From Lactobacillus laiwuensis (lineage in GTDB: Bacteria > Bacillota > Bacilli > Lactobacillales > Lactobacillaceae), in contig NZ_BPPB01000009.1 of assembly GCF_019972835.1 (NCBI RefSeq), forward strand, positions 1 through 52,008: a stretch of 52,008 nucleotides of DNA, in the 5' to 3' direction. Position numbers and translations under genes: made by a program. Under the pieces are notes generated by a model. It saw only the letters and a list, made by a program, of their open reading frames with translations. It made no database searches and had not been told where the DNA came from. This document shows positions 50,112 to 52,008 of this stretch, piece by piece (within the stretch, counting starts at the first letter, position 1; the number at the start of each line of letters is the position of its first letter).

Positions 50112-51959
50112 ATGAATCAAGATTGGAAAATAGATAAAATTGACACTAGTAAAGTTGCCGAAGCTTTTGCAAAAGAGCTTAAAGAAGGGCAACCTAAAAC
50201 TTATTTTCTTAATGGAACTTGGGGAAGCGGAAAAACTGAATACTTAAAAGAAGTTGAGAATGTAAGTAATAATTATTTCAAATTTGTTTATTTGAAATTA
50301 TGGAAACCTAAAAATAAAGCTTCACTTGCTCAAAATATATTCGAAGCTATTCATCCAAAGTTCTATTGGCTAAAGATAATTCTATATATTGCACTGTTCG
50401 TTATAATAGTTTTGGTTGGTACATACTTATCAACAATTACTATTATTCAAAGGCAACTTAGTAATCATGAAAAAAGTTGGTTAGTAGTTGTTGCGTGCTT
50501 AATCACAACTTTAATTACATATTATCAAAATAATTTTTTTGATATGGATAGGTTATTGTTGTGGCGAGACAAAAGAAATCTGCAACGTAAAAAGCACCCC
50601 AGGATTTTGATAGTTGATGATTTTGATAGACTGCATAAGGATGTACAAGATGAGCTTTACTTGTTTTTCAATCAACTTAACGGAAAGACAAGAATCATTT
50701 TTGTAGGTGATTTTGATAAAATAAGTAAAAATAAAGATAACTATTTAAGTAAGATAATCGATCGTCAAATCGGATTACCAGTGCAATTACAATCGGATAA
50801 TATTACAAAATTAATTAATACGAAACTTAGAAATAATCTAGAAAACTATAAAAATCCTGACAAAAAGACTTATCTTTATAAATATACTAGGGATTTTGAA
50901 TTTAATGATATAGCCGAAATTTTTATTAATGAAAGAAAAAATGCCAGAGATGCTAATAAATATTTGAATTATGTACAGAATCAATTAATAGGCAGGAATA
51001 AACTTGATAAGGTTTACTTAACGCAAGAATTGCTTATTATTTATTTGTATTTGTTTCACCGAAATTATTATAATGATTTGTTAAATAATCATTCAGTTGT
51101 GCAAGAAGGAAAAAATAAAACAGAAATTGAAAATTTAATTAATAAAATTTTATTCACAAATAACTCGTTACGAATAAGTTTTAAAAAGAACCCTACTTCT
51201 TATTTTATTGATGACCTAGCAACAAATCATAGTACAGCAGAATTAATTGAAACTTCAGAGAATAAAGAGAAACTAAAATCTATATTTTATATAAAAAATA
51301 AGAAAGATTATCTAGAATTTTATTATTTTATTACTAATGATGTAGCAAAAAATGATTATTCATTCATGGTAGGAGTAGCTATTGAAGTAGTGGGGTCTTC
51401 AGAATATGAGATGCCAAATGACTTAATCAGATTTGTATTACAAAAATATGCTAGTCAGCTTTATGATGAGAGAAAAACAAAGATAAACAGCCAATTGTCA
51501 GAGCAAGAAAAATTAAAATATAAAGCAAGTGCTGATGAATATGTTATTTCAAAATTTGAAAAGATTTTTAATAAGGTTCAAAAAGAAACAGATCATGTAA
51601 TTACTAATGGTAAAAAACTTCATATCTATAGAGAATTGATAGATTTATTTAATTTAAAGCAGTTTTCATATGATGATTATGCGCAAAAATATTTTAAACA
51701 AACAATAATAAGTTCGGAAGAAGAGAAAGATTTTGGAAGAAAACCGTATGATGCAGAAACATTGCTTTATGTACTAAACTTTAATTATGATCAAATAAAA
51801 TATAATAAGTTTTACACAAACATCTCACCAACGATTGAATCTCAAGTAAAAATTATTGAAAATTTATGTGATACTGAATATATATACTTTTGGAACATTT
51901 ACTTGATGTACCCACGCGAATTTCTTCCTGTGAAACTGTCAAATTTTTTGTGTAAATAG
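50112..51959 (+). CDS. KAP family P-loop NTPase with membrane segments
   Basis: A 615-aa protein with Walker A NGTWGSGKTEYL at residues 34-45, two membrane helices inserted after it (near residues 93-117 and 125-145), then Walker B RILIVDDFDRLHKD near residue 165 and an IIFVGDFDKISK sensor-like segment. A Walker A and B pair split by membrane helices, with a DDFDR box, is the hallmark of KAP NTPases (named after Kidins220/ARMS and PifA). Bacterial members, such as PifA, are associated with phage exclusion and mobile elements. The C-terminal 300 residues are helical and unrecognised. GAGGG lies upstream. The gene is far more AT-rich than its neighbours, a sign of transfer. Confidence 0.8.
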   Translation: MNQDWKIDKIDTSKVAEAFAKELKEGQPKTYFLNGTWGSGKTEYLKEVENVSNNYFKFVYLKLWKPKNKASLAQNIFEAIHPKFYWLKIILYIALFVIIVLVGTYLSTITIIQRQLSNHEKSWLVVVACLITTLITYYQNNFFDMDRLLLWRDKRNLQRKKHPRILIVDDFDRLHKDVQDELYLFFNQLNGKTRIIFVGDFDKISKNKDNYLSKIIDRQIGLPVQLQSDNITKLINTKLRNNLENYKNPDKKTYLYKYTRDFEFNDIAEIFINERKNARDANKYLNYVQNQLIGRNKLDKVYLTQELLIIYLYLFHRNYYNDLLNNHSVVQEGKNKTEIENLINKILFTNNSLRISFKKNPTSYFIDDLATNHSTAELIETSENKEKLKSIFYIKNKKDYLEFYYFITNDVAKNDYSFMVGVAIEVVGSSEYEMPNDLIRFVLQKYASQLYDERKTKINSQLSEQEKLKYKASADEYVISKFEKIFNKVQKETDHVITNGKKLHIYRELIDLFNLKQFSYDDYAQKYFKQTIISSEEEKDFGRKPYDAETLLYVLNFNYDQIKYNKFYTNISPTIESQVKIIENLCDTEYIYFWNIYLMYPREFLPVKLSNFLCK

Positions 51960-52008
51960 ATTTTTCTCGTAGATTGATTTTTTAATCTTTTATTTAATCA
52001 AAGTAGGA
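51960..52008 (+). other. Downstream edge of the window
   Basis: After the KAP stop the sequence is AT-rich with a weak hairpin (AGATT / AATCT) and T runs that may terminate the gene. CAAAGTAGGA at the very end could be the ribosome binding site of another gene outside the window. Confidence 0.3.

Overview
The window looks like a chromosomal segment of a low-GC Lactobacillus in the L. acidophilus/L. delbrueckii lineage in the broad sense. Three observations point that way: the walRK-yycHI-yycJ-htrA-rlmH block typical of lactobacilli, three secreted proteins with SLAP (S-layer protein A type) domains, and AT-rich codon use with strong AAGGAGG ribosome binding sites. Arrays of BspA-like DUF285 surface proteins are known from host-associated and insect-gut lactobacilli, but I cannot fix the species from sequence alone.

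Layout. 1-2.0 kb: the end of aroE, then aroD and a GH29 alpha-L-fucosidase. 2.1-3.1 kb: a YefM/Phd antitoxin with a frameshifted toxin, and a tiny cytochrome b5-like protein. 3.2-6.6 kb: a minus-strand four-gene operon (acyltransferase, two GT8 glycosyltransferases, acyltransferase), probably making a glycolipid or envelope glycoconjugate. 7.2-8.7 kb: deoC and a GntR/UTRA regulator. 8.8-13.7 kb: five related envelope genes built from DUF1700 and/or DUF4097, controlled by a PadR regulator with a perfect palindrome in front of it. One member carries a frameshift that removes its last 31 residues. 13.8-15.3 kb: a DUF915 hydrolase and a small P-loop kinase. 15.4-15.9 kb: two tRNA-Lys(CTT) genes. 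16.0-23.9 kb: walR, walK, yycH, yycI, yycJ, htrA and rlmH, with a cluster of DnaA-box-like sites between htrA and rlmH.

24.0-29.9 kb: a sucrose/fructan operon (LacI-type repressor, atypical GH32, PTS EIIBCA, canonical GH32) with a tandem 17-bp operator over its promoter. 29.9-32.1 kb: a TPP riboswitch controlling a fused double ABC ATPase and a T-component of an ECF transporter, with no S-component next to it. 32.2-37.8 kb: an AraC regulator, htpX, lemA, an SLC13/ArsB-type transporter, a HesB-like protein, a 46-aa basic peptide and an HNH protein.

37.8-49.9 kb is the most unusual part. Three large DUF285/BspA-like proteins on the plus strand each face a minus-strand protein of about 507 residues with SLAP domains. 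The arrangement is [BspA> <SLAP] [BspA> <SLAP] [BspA> (<secreted basic protein) <SLAP], with related promoters and related bidirectional terminators, so a surface-protein pair has been duplicated as a unit. Where a fourth BspA gene would be expected, a very AT-rich KAP-family P-loop NTPase with membrane segments (50.1-52.0 kb) sits downstream of what looks like a leftover copy of the shared promoter region. KAP NTPases are often linked to phage exclusion, so the right edge may be the start of an accessory or defence region.
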